Positions 42,638 to 50,481 of a stretch of 64,000 nt of DNA are shown in pieces. This DNA is from Poriferisulfidus sp963668445. Lineage in GTDB: Bacteria; Pseudomonadota; Gammaproteobacteria; Poriferisulfidales; Poriferisulfidaceae. Position 1 is the stretch's first letter. Every line of letters starts with the position of its first letter. Location: positions 1,426,001 to 1,490,000 of the forward strand of contig OY764335.1 of the NCBI GenBank assembly GCA_963668445.1. The letters are read 5' to 3'. A program made the position numbers and the translations under genes. Below the pieces are notes generated by a model. That model made no database searches and was not told the origin of the DNA. It was given only the letters and a program-made list of their open reading frames with translations.

Positions 42638-43696
42638 TTACGCAATTGCTTTCTTGACGATATCCAAGAACGCGGACATGTCAAGATAATAGTTCGGATA
42701 CGCGGATTTTAGCGCAGCGGCCGAATTGGTTGATACGAGCACGGCTTGCAGGTTCGTGTTGGCCCGTGCCTCTTTCTCTGCTGCCAGGTATTCTTCGGCC
42801 ACTTCGGGAGTATGCCTTTTATCGTATGGCCGGATTCTGACCTCTCCTCTCTTTAGATCCAAAACTAAAAGATATTGACCCGCTGACCTATCGGACCCAA
42901 TAACCTGCAGCGCACGACGCCACCCATCCAACTTGGCTATAACACCGGTCTCACGGACAAGTTCGTCGAGTTTCGCCTTCAATGCCTTGGGGTCGGTTGG
43001 AGTGCCTTCTATCGGAGCCGTATTCTCTTGCTGCGCAATCACCGTTCCCATCAAGGCGAAGAGCCGTTTCCAAGACTCATCGCCAATGCCCGACTTCAAA
43101 TCCTGGTCCGTGAATGTCGAGACCGTTTCCACGGCAGTGGCCCATGCATGCTGCAAACGAGAACGTACTTGGATCTCAACGCATAAGCCGTTGTATATTT
43201 CATATCGCGGCAATGAACTCCAATACTTGACCACCATATGGTAACTCCGGTATCCATCCGGTTTGGGATTGTTGATGTAATCAAAAGGCCTCACCACCAG
43301 CGGCCGCAGAGGACTTTCCTCGCTGCCTCGCGCATAAATTGCGGTCAGTTTTGCCACATCCTTAATATCGTCCAGTATTGCCCGACACCCGCCAATGTCC
43401 TGCATCCGGGAGAACCGCATGCTTCGATGCCGGCTCAACTTAAGCGCGATGGAACTGAGACGCTTCAATCTCTGAGCCACAATCGCATCTTCTTGGAGCC
43501 TGCGCGCCCTGCTGAAAAGAGTCGCCCTCATCACGTGCAGAGGGTGGCCGTGAGATGACCTCCAATTGTTGACAATCTCCAAAGTCTGATCAAGCTCATC
43601 CGAAAGCTCAAAGCGCGAGGCGCTCATATGCGCGGCAAGGATCTGACCGGCCTTGTCGATCTGGCTTCGTGAGAATTTCGGTTCAACCCAAGACAT
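42638..43696 (-). CDS. RelA/SpoT-domain nucleotide synthetase, stand-alone (352 aa)
   Basis: The synthetase core is complete: RMQDIGGCRAIL (97-108), PKPDGYRSYHMVVKY (144-158) and VEIQVRSRLQHAWATAVE (173-190), matching the ATP- and acceptor-binding motifs of (p)ppGpp synthetases. There is no HD hydrolase, TGS or ACT domain. The C-terminal 130 residues are unassigned (IRPYDKRHTPEVAEEYL). Single-domain synthetases of this size in defence islands include small alarmone synthetases, toxSAS toxins and CapRel-type fused toxin-antitoxins. I cannot tell which; the extra C-terminal domain leaves a CapRel-like self-inhibited arrangement possible. It is transcribed alone. Confidence 0.8.
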   Translation of the reverse strand: MSWVEPKFSRSQIDKAGQILAAHMSASRFELSDELDQTLEIVNNWRSSHGHPLHVMRATLFSRARRLQEDAIVAQRLKRLSSIALKLSRHRSMRFSRMQDIGGCRAILDDIKDVAKLTAIYARGSEESPLRPLVVRPFDYINNPKPDGYRSYHMVVKYWSSLPRYEIYNGLCVEIQVRSRLQHAWATAVETVSTFTDQDLKSGIGDESWKRLFALMGTVIAQQENTAPIEGTPTDPKALKAKLDELVRETGVIAKLDGWRRALQVIGSDRSAGQYLLVLDLKRGEVRIRPYDKRHTPEVAEEYLAAEKEARANTNLQAVLVSTNSAAALKSAYPNYYLDMSAFLDIVKKAIA

Positions 43697-43940
43697 GGTC
43701 GGCCGCGATCAATTCAGGCAATAATCCTCAACGCCGAATTATAAAAGACGCACGCATAGTGAAGCCAACGACACCATGCGGAAAGGCTAATGCCGCCACC
43801 TAGAAAACGCGGCCAAAGGTCAACAAGCCGCCATCCGGTCCTTCCCTCAGCACCCCAAGGGGAGCAGTGCCTCAGCAGCCCCAAGGCTTCAGGCATTGTG
43901 CCTTCCAGACCAATTCCGGACTCAGTGCCGCCGCGCCGCC

Positions 43941-44891
43941 CTATGCCTCCTGCTTGAACACAGGATGCGCCGGATCAAGGCTGTCCCGAAGCGCGTATTC
44001 AGAGATCGGCGAAAGGAAATCCGGCTGATCAACCTTGCTCAGCTGCCGCGCCACATATCCTGCAAAGGAATCCGCGGCATCGCAGCAGATGCTATGCCGC
44101 CCCTCCTCGATGGCCACCCGCGTCGTGATGCCGCTGCCCCCGAAAAAGTCGACCACCGTGGAGCCCGGATAGGATAATGCCCGAATCAGCCTCTGGATGA
44201 CCTGCCGCGGCTTCTGCGTCGGATGGCCGACCCTCTCCTTCGAGTTGCCGTTCAGCCGGCCGATGCGCCATACGTTGGTCGGATTTCTCCCCTTCTCGAC
44301 GCTCTCCGCATTCAGCCGCTTGTCCTTCATGTACAGGACTTTCGTCCTCTCGTCGTAGGCTTCCCGCACCGCATCAAGATCGAAATAATACTTCTTCGAC
44401 TTCGCGAACCATGCAATCTCCTCGTGCCGGTTGGCAAAAAACCTCTGCGCGCTCATTCCGTTCGGATAGTTCCAGACGATCAGATTCACCAGCAGCATGT
44501 CGCTGGCATGCCGCATATGATTGATGATCGACAGCAGATCCCCGCTTCCCGCCTCGCCCTGGTATTGAAGCCCCCCGAAAATGGCAATGCTGCCGCTGTC
44601 CTTCAGCACCCTTTCCGACTCCTTGAGCCATCCGGAAGCCCATTCGATGTACCGGTCGTGCTTGTCCCAATCGGCCAGCAGGATGTTGTACGGAGGGTCG
44701 CACACGATAAGCTGCACCGAACTGTCCGGCAGCCTCGCCAGCAGGTCGCAGCAATCGCCGGTTTCCGCCACATGATGCGTGACGGCAGGCATTCCGACAT
44801 CCAGATCCTGCATCGACGCATGGGATACGCCGGCCCTGTTCATGGCATTCATGGCCTTGAGCCCCGAATTGCGATGCGACCGATTGGCCAT
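43941..44891 (-). CDS. Site-specific DNA methyltransferase (N4-C/N6-A, beta-type), orphan
   Basis: ATG 44891 with AGAGGTGGGG upstream (316 aa); the open frame starts 12 bp earlier at GTG 44903. Catalytic motif IV DPPY is at 65-68 (VCDPPYNILLADWD) and SAM-binding motif I is near the C-terminus (STVVDFFGGSGITTRVA), preceded by HPTQKPRQVIQRLI. The order DPPY first, FxGxG last is that of beta-class enzymes. No restriction gene is adjacent, so it is probably an orphan from phage or a decayed R-M system. Target sequence unknown. An antitoxin-like gene ends 43 bp upstream on the same strand. Confidence 0.85.
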   Translation of the reverse strand: MANRSHRNSGLKAMNAMNRAGVSHASMQDLDVGMPAVTHHVAETGDCCDLLARLPDSSVQLIVCDPPYNILLADWDKHDRYIEWASGWLKESERVLKDSGSIAIFGGLQYQGEAGSGDLLSIINHMRHASDMLLVNLIVWNYPNGMSAQRFFANRHEEIAWFAKSKKYYFDLDAVREAYDERTKVLYMKDKRLNAESVEKGRNPTNVWRIGRLNGNSKERVGHPTQKPRQVIQRLIRALSYPGSTVVDFFGGSGITTRVAIEEGRHSICCDAADSFAGYVARQLSKVDQPDFLSPISEYALRDSLDPAHPVFKQEA

Positions 44892-44934
44892 AGCAGTCCC
44901 CACCTCTCATTGTGCCAGAAGTGAGTCCGAAAAT

Positions 44935-45192
44935 TTAATGCTCCGCATTCAGCTCAGCCATCAGATCCTTCACGCCGCCGACGGTTGTCAACTCGTCCCG
45001 GTCCGCCGCCTGCATGGCCTCGATGGTTTCCGCATTCAGCACCAGAGGATCAAAGGGAAGGCGTCCTTCCGCCACGATGCGAATCATCATCAAGCGAACG
45101 GCATCGGACATGGTGAGGCCGGCCGCGCTCAGAATGGCCTGAGTGTCCTTTTTCGCCTTTGCGTCAATGCGGACCCTAACGACGGCGTCCAT
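44935..45192 (-). CDS. RelB/DinJ-family antitoxin, no toxin visible
   Basis: ATG 45192 with GGAGAATC upstream gives 85 aa; the frame is open further to 45261, but that part is Cys/Gly-rich and non-coding in character. MDAVVRVRIDAKAKKDTQAIL, AGLTMSDAVRLMMIRIVAEGRLPFD is the ribbon-helix-helix pattern of RelB/DinJ antitoxins. In such operons a RelE/YafQ toxin gene follows immediately, but here the next gene is the DNA methyltransferase. It is therefore an orphan antitoxin, or the toxin has been lost. Confidence 0.75.
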   Translation of the reverse strand: MDAVVRVRIDAKAKKDTQAILSAAGLTMSDAVRLMMIRIVAEGRLPFDPLVLNAETIEAMQAADRDELTTVGGVKDLMAELNAEH

Positions 45193-45407
45193 AAGAGATT
45201 CTCCACGACTGCCGCCACATTGTTGCACACCCAGCCAAACCCGCCTAGTAAGCCCGGCCATGGCGAATCCCCTGCACAGTCCACGCCCACGAAATCAGAC
45301 AGATTCCCTCGCCGCCCGCAGGAACCACGAATTACTGGAAAAATCAACTGATTGAAACATGCAAAACCTTGTCGCGCCCCTTCCTTTCGCATTCTTGCCC
45401 TGTTCGT

Positions 45408-45476
45408 ATTAACACTTTCCCGGCATTTCTATTAACACTTTCACGCGTTTCCTGTCAACACTTTTCCGCAACTTCC
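45408..45476. repeat. Three iteron-like 23-bp direct repeats
   Basis: Starts at 45408, 45431 and 45454 give an exact 23-bp period. Each begins (A/G)T(T/C)AACACTTT(C/T) and continues with a C/T-rich stretch ending in TTTC(T/C)T or TTCC. The regular spacing, about two helical turns, suggests binding sites for one protein on one DNA face, as in plasmid iterons or regulator arrays. Confidence 0.6.
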
Positions 45477-45714
45477 AGAACCACATCCAAACAACTCAGC
45501 CCGAACACATGAGAGACTTCAGGGTCGGGCCCGGCTGTCAGCGCGCTATTGGATGAAACAGCCCGAATATTTCAAAACTGATTGAAAAACATGTAGTTCT
45601 TAGCGGAAAATTGTACACTAAGCGACCGGAAAATTTGCGGTTACGGCTTCGAAAAAGCGTATATCGCCCAACTGGCGACCCATCGATTGGCGATATTAGA
45701 TGAATTCGGAGACC

Positions 45715-45742
45715 TTGACTTTTGCATATTATCGGGTATAAT
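45715..45742 (+). promoter_or_regulatory. Sigma70 promoter of ietAS
   Basis: TTGACT (45715-45720), 16-bp spacer, TATAAT (45737-45742). Transcription should begin near 45750, about 40 bp ahead of the ietA start. Confidence 0.65.
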
Positions 45743-45761
45743 TTCATATATTCTCCATAGA

Positions 45762-45782
45762 ATCAGGTATTAAATGCCTGAT
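45762..45782 (+). promoter_or_regulatory. Palindromic operator in the ietA leader
   Basis: ATCAGGTAT-TAA-ATGCCTGAT is an inverted repeat with 8 of 9 arm positions paired, lying just downstream of the expected transcription start. No Shine-Dalgarno sequence is seen before ATG 45793. Autoregulation by IetA, whose C-terminus ends in a helix-turn-helix-like segment, is a reasonable inference. Confidence 0.5.
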
Positions 45783-45792
45783 ATGCATATTT

Positions 45793-47016
45793 ATGGAAAA
45801 TTTCGACATAGTATTGGCATTGACGCGCATAGCCCTGCAAGAGGACAATGCCCGCGTACGCCAGCAGGTGCAGAACCTGAAGAAGAGGCTGTCAAAAACG
45901 GATAAGGCCCAAGCTGCGAAAATCGCCCGCCTGCTCGACCGCGAAAGCCGCCGCCAATCGATGACTCCGATCATGCTGAAAGAGATGCAGGCAACGGCGA
46001 AAGCAGCCGAATGCCGCCTGCCCGGCGAAACGCTGACTCCGTCAACCCCATTCCCCACTGATCGCGAAACCGGCGCTCCCCTCGCCAGCGTCCTGTTCCC
46101 GGACTCCATGGATTCCGACCCTCCAATCTTGAACGGACAGTTGGAAGCTGCCATCCGTGATGTCTTGAACGAATGGCAACACTCGAAAAAACTCGACCGA
46201 ATCGGCGTGGAACCCCACACGCGCTGCCTAATCTACGGCCCTCCCGGCGTCGGCAAAACCAAACTCGCACGCTATCTCGCAAAATGCCTGAACCTGCCGT
46301 GCGTGGAAGCCCGCCTCGACGGACTGGTCTCCTCGTTCCTCGGCACGACGGCACGCAACATCGGTGCTCTTTTCGACTTCGCGCACCGCTACCGGTGCGT
46401 CCTCTTCCTTGACGAGTTCGATGCCATCGCAAAGGCCCGCGACGACGCACAGGAGATCGGCGAAATCAAGCGGGTCGTCAACACGCTGCTGCAAAGCCTC
46501 GACCGCCGCCACGGGCGCGGCATCACGCTGGCCGCCACCAATCACGACCATCTCCTCGATACGGCGGTCTGGCGCCGGTTCGACGCCCGGATCCACCTGG
46601 ATGTGCCTGACGAGGAAGCGCGAGCCAAGCTGCTGGCCCAATTCGCCAAGCCGCTCCGCCTGGAAAAACCGGAACGCAAACTGCTGGTATGGGCGACGGA
46701 ACGCATGAGCGGCGGCGACATCGAAACCCTCGTGGCCGCCGGCAAGCGCTTCATGGTGCTGCATGGGGGCGAATCCAAAGAGGGCAGACCCCGGAGCAAG
46801 CGAGGACAGACATTGCTCGAGGCCCTTCGGCAGCAGGCCATCCTCAATGCCCGATTGTTCACTTCCGACCGATCGGCCTCACTCACCGGAAACCAAGAAA
46901 AACTGGTCCAGTCGCTCCTTGAAGCAACCTTGACCCAGCAGGAAGCCGGTGCTCTTATGGGACTTTCTCAAAGTGCCATATCACGCCGCACGAAATGCGA
47001 CGCATACCCGAACTAA
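45793..47016 (+). CDS. ietA: IetA-like AAA+ ATPase of an IetAS system
   Basis: 407 aa. The AAA+ core has Walker A YGPPGVGKTKL at about 149-156, Walker B VLFLDEFDAIAK at about 204-212, a sensor-1 TLAATNHDHLLD and an RRFD arginine-finger region. The N-terminus is helical. The C-terminal about 40 residues (LTQQEAGALMGLSQSAISRRTK) read as a helix-turn-helix, which could bind the palindrome in its own leader. It lies 9 bp upstream of a subtilase gene. AAA ATPase plus subtilase is the IetAS pair, known as a plasmid stability/exclusion locus and as an anti-phage system. Confidence 0.85.
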   Translation: MENFDIVLALTRIALQEDNARVRQQVQNLKKRLSKTDKAQAAKIARLLDRESRRQSMTPIMLKEMQATAKAAECRLPGETLTPSTPFPTDRETGAPLASVLFPDSMDSDPPILNGQLEAAIRDVLNEWQHSKKLDRIGVEPHTRCLIYGPPGVGKTKLARYLAKCLNLPCVEARLDGLVSSFLGTTARNIGALFDFAHRYRCVLFLDEFDAIAKARDDAQEIGEIKRVVNTLLQSLDRRHGRGITLAATNHDHLLDTAVWRRFDARIHLDVPDEEARAKLLAQFAKPLRLEKPERKLLVWATERMSGGDIETLVAAGKRFMVLHGGESKEGRPRSKRGQTLLEALRQQAILNARLFTSDRSASLTGNQEKLVQSLLEATLTQQEAGALMGLSQSAISRRTKCDAYPN

Positions 47017-47025
47017 AGGACGGCC

Positions 47026-48969
47026 ATGGCTCGCGATTCGGCGCCTTGCTACCCTGTTCAAATCCTCTTGAACACCGAGCATCTCATTGCTCGCGCAGAG
47101 CCTCGGCAGCGCGGCGGCGGATGCCGCGACTTTTTTGAGCGCAACGACCGCGGCTTTAAAATCCAAAAGGAAAAAGTATGCTCCAGCCTGCGTCGTATCG
47201 GCGACACGCTTCAGCGGCGGGATGAGCGGACCGGCTTCATACGGATCCAAGTGCGCAATGAGGCTTTCGCCAAAAGCCACCGGCCGACCAAGCACCTGTT
47301 TAAAGAAGCGCACGGGTTTTCGCTGGTCGGAACCGACCGCATCGGAGAAATGATCTTCCAGACAACCCCTCGAGCGCTGCATGGCCTTGAGCATACCATT
47401 GAACGAAAAGCCGAACTAACTCCCGCCCGCAAGATTAATGTCAAGACCAAGAAGCCTGAATATCGGATTTCAGGCTATCGAAGCGAAGTCGGTGCTCTTG
47501 AGGAAATAGAACTCCATGATGCTGTAAATCGCGTAGCCTTCTCCGCCGAAGATGCTGTTGCCTGGTTGCGGCAACCCAGTTCGATGGCAAGCTATCTTGT
47601 GGAATTGTTCAACCCGAAATCGTTCATTGACATGCCGCGCGGAAGCATTGATGCCTTAGCGAAAAATTTTCGCGAATCTTTGACGAATCTCCCATTCGGA
47701 ATGATTGCGCGCCCATTCTCGCCAGAAAACGGCCGAGCTCAGGCAAGCGGGTCTTCTCTCTTCCTCTCCATACGCCTCGTGCAAAATCCGGAGCATCAGG
47801 AAATATGCCTGCCTTTCCTCAGAGAAAGCGTACCGCCCGGAGCCTATAAGCAAGCACCTCGCCCCTCTACTGGAACGATCAGACCTAGCCTAGACCCGAA
47901 CCACCACAAGACCCTTCTAGATGCTCTAGCGAAGCAGACCTTGGTGCGAAGGATCCATCTCCCGCCGTTGCTCGAAGAAGGCCCGATTTCAATGAAAGTC
48001 CAATCTGCGTCCCCGGATTTGCCTGCCCCGGAAAAAGGTGCAGACTATCCTGTCGTCGGCATTATTGATGGCGGTGTTGCCAAAATCCTCGGTCTGGCAG
48101 ATTGGAAGATTGGCGAAGCCGGGCTGGTTCCTCCTGAAGACCGGGATGAGCACCACGGAACATTCATCGCAGGACTGATAGCAGCAGGAGCGGCCATGAA
48201 TCTGCATATTGCTGACCGCTTGGAGCCTCAAGGATGCAAATTCTTTGATCTTGACGTTTTCCCGCACCGCGACCTGCGCGGTCAGTACTATGGCAACGAC
48301 TTGTCCGCCTTATTTGATCAACTCGAAGAAAGCATTAAATTCGTCAAACAAACGCATGACGTTCGAGTCTTTAATTTCAGCTTTGGCTTGCGGAACCCGA
48401 ATCCCCTCAAATACTCCATGGAAGCCGACTGGTTTGACCGGATGGCACGCGCCCACGACATCATCTTCGTTATTTCTTCCGGAAACTTGCATGAGGGAGA
48501 AAGCCGATTGCCTTGGCCAATAGACCCGAACGATGTCACTGAGATGCTGGCCAGAAGCAGTCTCCCTCAAAATATCGTCCCGCCCGCAGAGCATCTTCTC
48601 GGCATCACAGTAGGCGCCATTAATCCTCCCGGCATTGATGGGCACCACGAAGAACTGCCTACGACCTATACGCGCAGAGGGCCAGGCGTCGGTGGTGCAA
48701 GAAAGCCCGACTTGGCCCATTTCGGCGGAACCGCGAAAAACCGCACAGGTCTGCAATCGCTCTTTCCTAGCGGCGATCTTATAGACAACTGCGGAACGAA
48801 CTACGCCAATCCCAACGCAAGCGCCCTGCTCGCCACGCTCGACCATATCCTCGAGCATAAGCAGCCGCGCGAAGTGCTGTTGGCGCTTCCAGCACACCGG
48901 GCACGGCGCGCCGATGCTCTCAGCCATTTTCGGGGTGCGGTTTCTTTTCCGGATCTGACCTTTTTGTGA
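47026..48969 (+). CDS. ietS: IetS-like subtilisin-family (S8) protein with catalytic Ser replaced by Asn
   Basis: 647 aa. The N-terminal 330 residues are a non-catalytic region. The S8 domain follows: VVGIIDGGV (Asp348), DEHHGTFIAGLIAAG (His377) and the oxyanion VISSGN, all present. The catalytic-serine motif, normally GTS-x-A-x-P, reads CGTNYANPNAS, with Asn592 at the nucleophile position (codon AAC; serine AGC would differ by one base). Unless a neighbouring Ser substitutes, the protease should be inactive. It is paired with the AAA gene upstream. There is no signal peptide, so it should act in the cytoplasm, as IetS proteins do. Confidence 0.8.
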   Translation: MARDSAPCYPVQILLNTEHLIARAEPRQRGGGCRDFFERNDRGFKIQKEKVCSSLRRIGDTLQRRDERTGFIRIQVRNEAFAKSHRPTKHLFKEAHGFSLVGTDRIGEMIFQTTPRALHGLEHTIERKAELTPARKINVKTKKPEYRISGYRSEVGALEEIELHDAVNRVAFSAEDAVAWLRQPSSMASYLVELFNPKSFIDMPRGSIDALAKNFRESLTNLPFGMIARPFSPENGRAQASGSSLFLSIRLVQNPEHQEICLPFLRESVPPGAYKQAPRPSTGTIRPSLDPNHHKTLLDALAKQTLVRRIHLPPLLEEGPISMKVQSASPDLPAPEKGADYPVVGIIDGGVAKILGLADWKIGEAGLVPPEDRDEHHGTFIAGLIAAGAAMNLHIADRLEPQGCKFFDLDVFPHRDLRGQYYGNDLSALFDQLEESIKFVKQTHDVRVFNFSFGLRNPNPLKYSMEADWFDRMARAHDIIFVISSGNLHEGESRLPWPIDPNDVTEMLARSSLPQNIVPPAEHLLGITVGAINPPGIDGHHEELPTTYTRRGPGVGGARKPDLAHFGGTAKNRTGLQSLFPSGDLIDNCGTNYANPNASALLATLDHILEHKQPREVLLALPAHRARRADALSHFRGAVSFPDLTFL

Positions 48970-49082
48970 AATATGTGGCAATTAACGGGCACAAATGCTC
49001 AAATAGCACTTATTCACGCTCGGAAACGGCCTGCTAAAATCTTCCGCTGCAACATTTATCATTCGACGGCCGGAGGCCTGTA

Positions 49083-50471
49083 ATGTCTTTCCCTAGTTAC
49101 CCAGAATTCCATCTGCCCGTCTTGGAAGCACTTGCCAATGGCGACGAGGCTACTCGTGCCGACATGTACACAAGAATCCACAAAAAACTAATTGAAAGTA
49201 AAAGGTTCACCTCAGACGAGATGGAAGAAATGCTGCCGAGCGGCCAAGATGTCCTCGCAAATCGAATTACTTGGGCACTACTAAGTTTATATCGCGCCGC
49301 ATTGGTGGAAAGAGTGCGGAGAGGCGTCTACAGAATCACTGATGCCGGCACGAAATTGCTGAGTGAGAAGCCGGATCAAATCGACATCAAATTCTTGCGG
49401 GAAAGATATCCGGATTTCGAAGAATGGTGGCAGAAGACTATATCAAGACATCCAGAAAACTCCTCAACGGGAGAGACACCTGACCCCAGTTCCGCAGTGA
49501 TAGCCGGCCCGCACCCTCTCAACACAATCCTGTACGGCCCTCCGGGAACCGGCAAGACCTACGACACCGCCCGTCGCTGCGTCGAAATCTGCGACGGAGA
49601 AGCACCGGACTCGGGTGAGGAAATCCGCATCCGCTACGCCGAACTCCTTAAAGAAGATCGGGTCGAGTTCATCACCTTCCACCAATCCTACGGCTACGAG
49701 GAGTTCGTCGAGGGGCTACGGCCAGAGACCGCCCCGGAGGGCGGCACCGGCTTCCGGCTTGAAGCGACGGACGGCGTGCTCAAGCGCATCGCGGAACGCG
49801 CCCGAGAGCATCCCACAGATCCGCATGTCCTCGTCATCGACGAAATCAACCGCGCCAACGTTTCGAAAGTCCTAGGCGAACTCGTAACGCTGCTGGAAGA
49901 AGACAAGCGCCAAGGTGCAAACAACGAGATTTCCGTGAAACTCCCTTATTCTGACAAACCTTTCTCCTTACCCGCCAACCTATACATTCTCGGCACCATG
50001 AACACCGCCGACCGCTCCATCGCCCTGCTCGACACGGCCCTGCGCCGACGCTTCGATTTCGAAGAACGGCCCCCGAAGCCCGACCTTCTGGAAAAGGTGG
50101 ACGGCATCGACCTGCCCGAGATGCTACGCACCATGAATAAGCGGCTGGAGTATCTTCTGGACCGCGACCATCTGATCGGCCATGCCTGGCTGATGGGCGC
50201 AACAACGCGGGAAGGCATCGACCAAGCCATGCGCCGCAAGATCATTCCCCTCATCGCCGAATACTTCTACGACGACTGGGGCAAGATATGCGCCGTCCTC
50301 GGCGGCATTCCGAACGGCTTCGTGAAAAGGCGCGAACTGGACATGCCTCCGAACCTCGACCACACAATGGGCGAAGAACGCTACCGGTGGACGGTCCGCA
50401 AAAATTTCCGTCCCAACGCCTACGAACTTCTCCTAGGCAAGACCTCGGACGAAGAGGACTCGACGGAATAG
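49083..50471 (+). CDS. mcrB: McrB-like GTPase subunit with Mrr_N-type N-terminal domain
   Basis: ATG 49083 with CGGAGGCC upstream (462 aa). The first about 120 residues are a winged-helix domain like the N-terminus of Mrr (LPVLEALANGDEATRADMY; GVYRITDAGTKLL), taking the place of the usual McrB base-reading domain. The AAA+ GTPase core follows: YGPPGTGKTYD at about 152-159, VLVIDEINRANVSKVLGEL (Walker B) and LGTMNTADRSIALLDTALRRRFDF (sensor 1/arginine finger, with the MNTADRS signature of McrB). McrB translocates or remodels and McrC cuts modified DNA. The mcrC gene begins 10 bp downstream. Confidence 0.9.
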   Translation: MSFPSYPEFHLPVLEALANGDEATRADMYTRIHKKLIESKRFTSDEMEEMLPSGQDVLANRITWALLSLYRAALVERVRRGVYRITDAGTKLLSEKPDQIDIKFLRERYPDFEEWWQKTISRHPENSSTGETPDPSSAVIAGPHPLNTILYGPPGTGKTYDTARRCVEICDGEAPDSGEEIRIRYAELLKEDRVEFITFHQSYGYEEFVEGLRPETAPEGGTGFRLEATDGVLKRIAERAREHPTDPHVLVIDEINRANVSKVLGELVTLLEEDKRQGANNEISVKLPYSDKPFSLPANLYILGTMNTADRSIALLDTALRRRFDFEERPPKPDLLEKVDGIDLPEMLRTMNKRLEYLLDRDHLIGHAWLMGATTREGIDQAMRRKIIPLIAEYFYDDWGKICAVLGGIPNGFVKRRELDMPPNLDHTMGEERYRWTVRKNFRPNAYELLLGKTSDEEDSTE

Positions 50472-50481
50472 CCCCGCCGCC

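Larger units (their letters stand above)
45193..45792. other. 600-bp non-coding region upstream of ietAS
   Basis: Contains three 23-bp direct repeats (45408-45476), a strong promoter (45715-45742) and a palindrome (45762-45782). No convincing gene. Confidence 0.5.

Noticed and set aside
45408..45476. Three 23-bp repeats as a short CRISPR
   Set aside because: The repeats are contiguous with no spacers, so they fit iterons or operators, not CRISPR.
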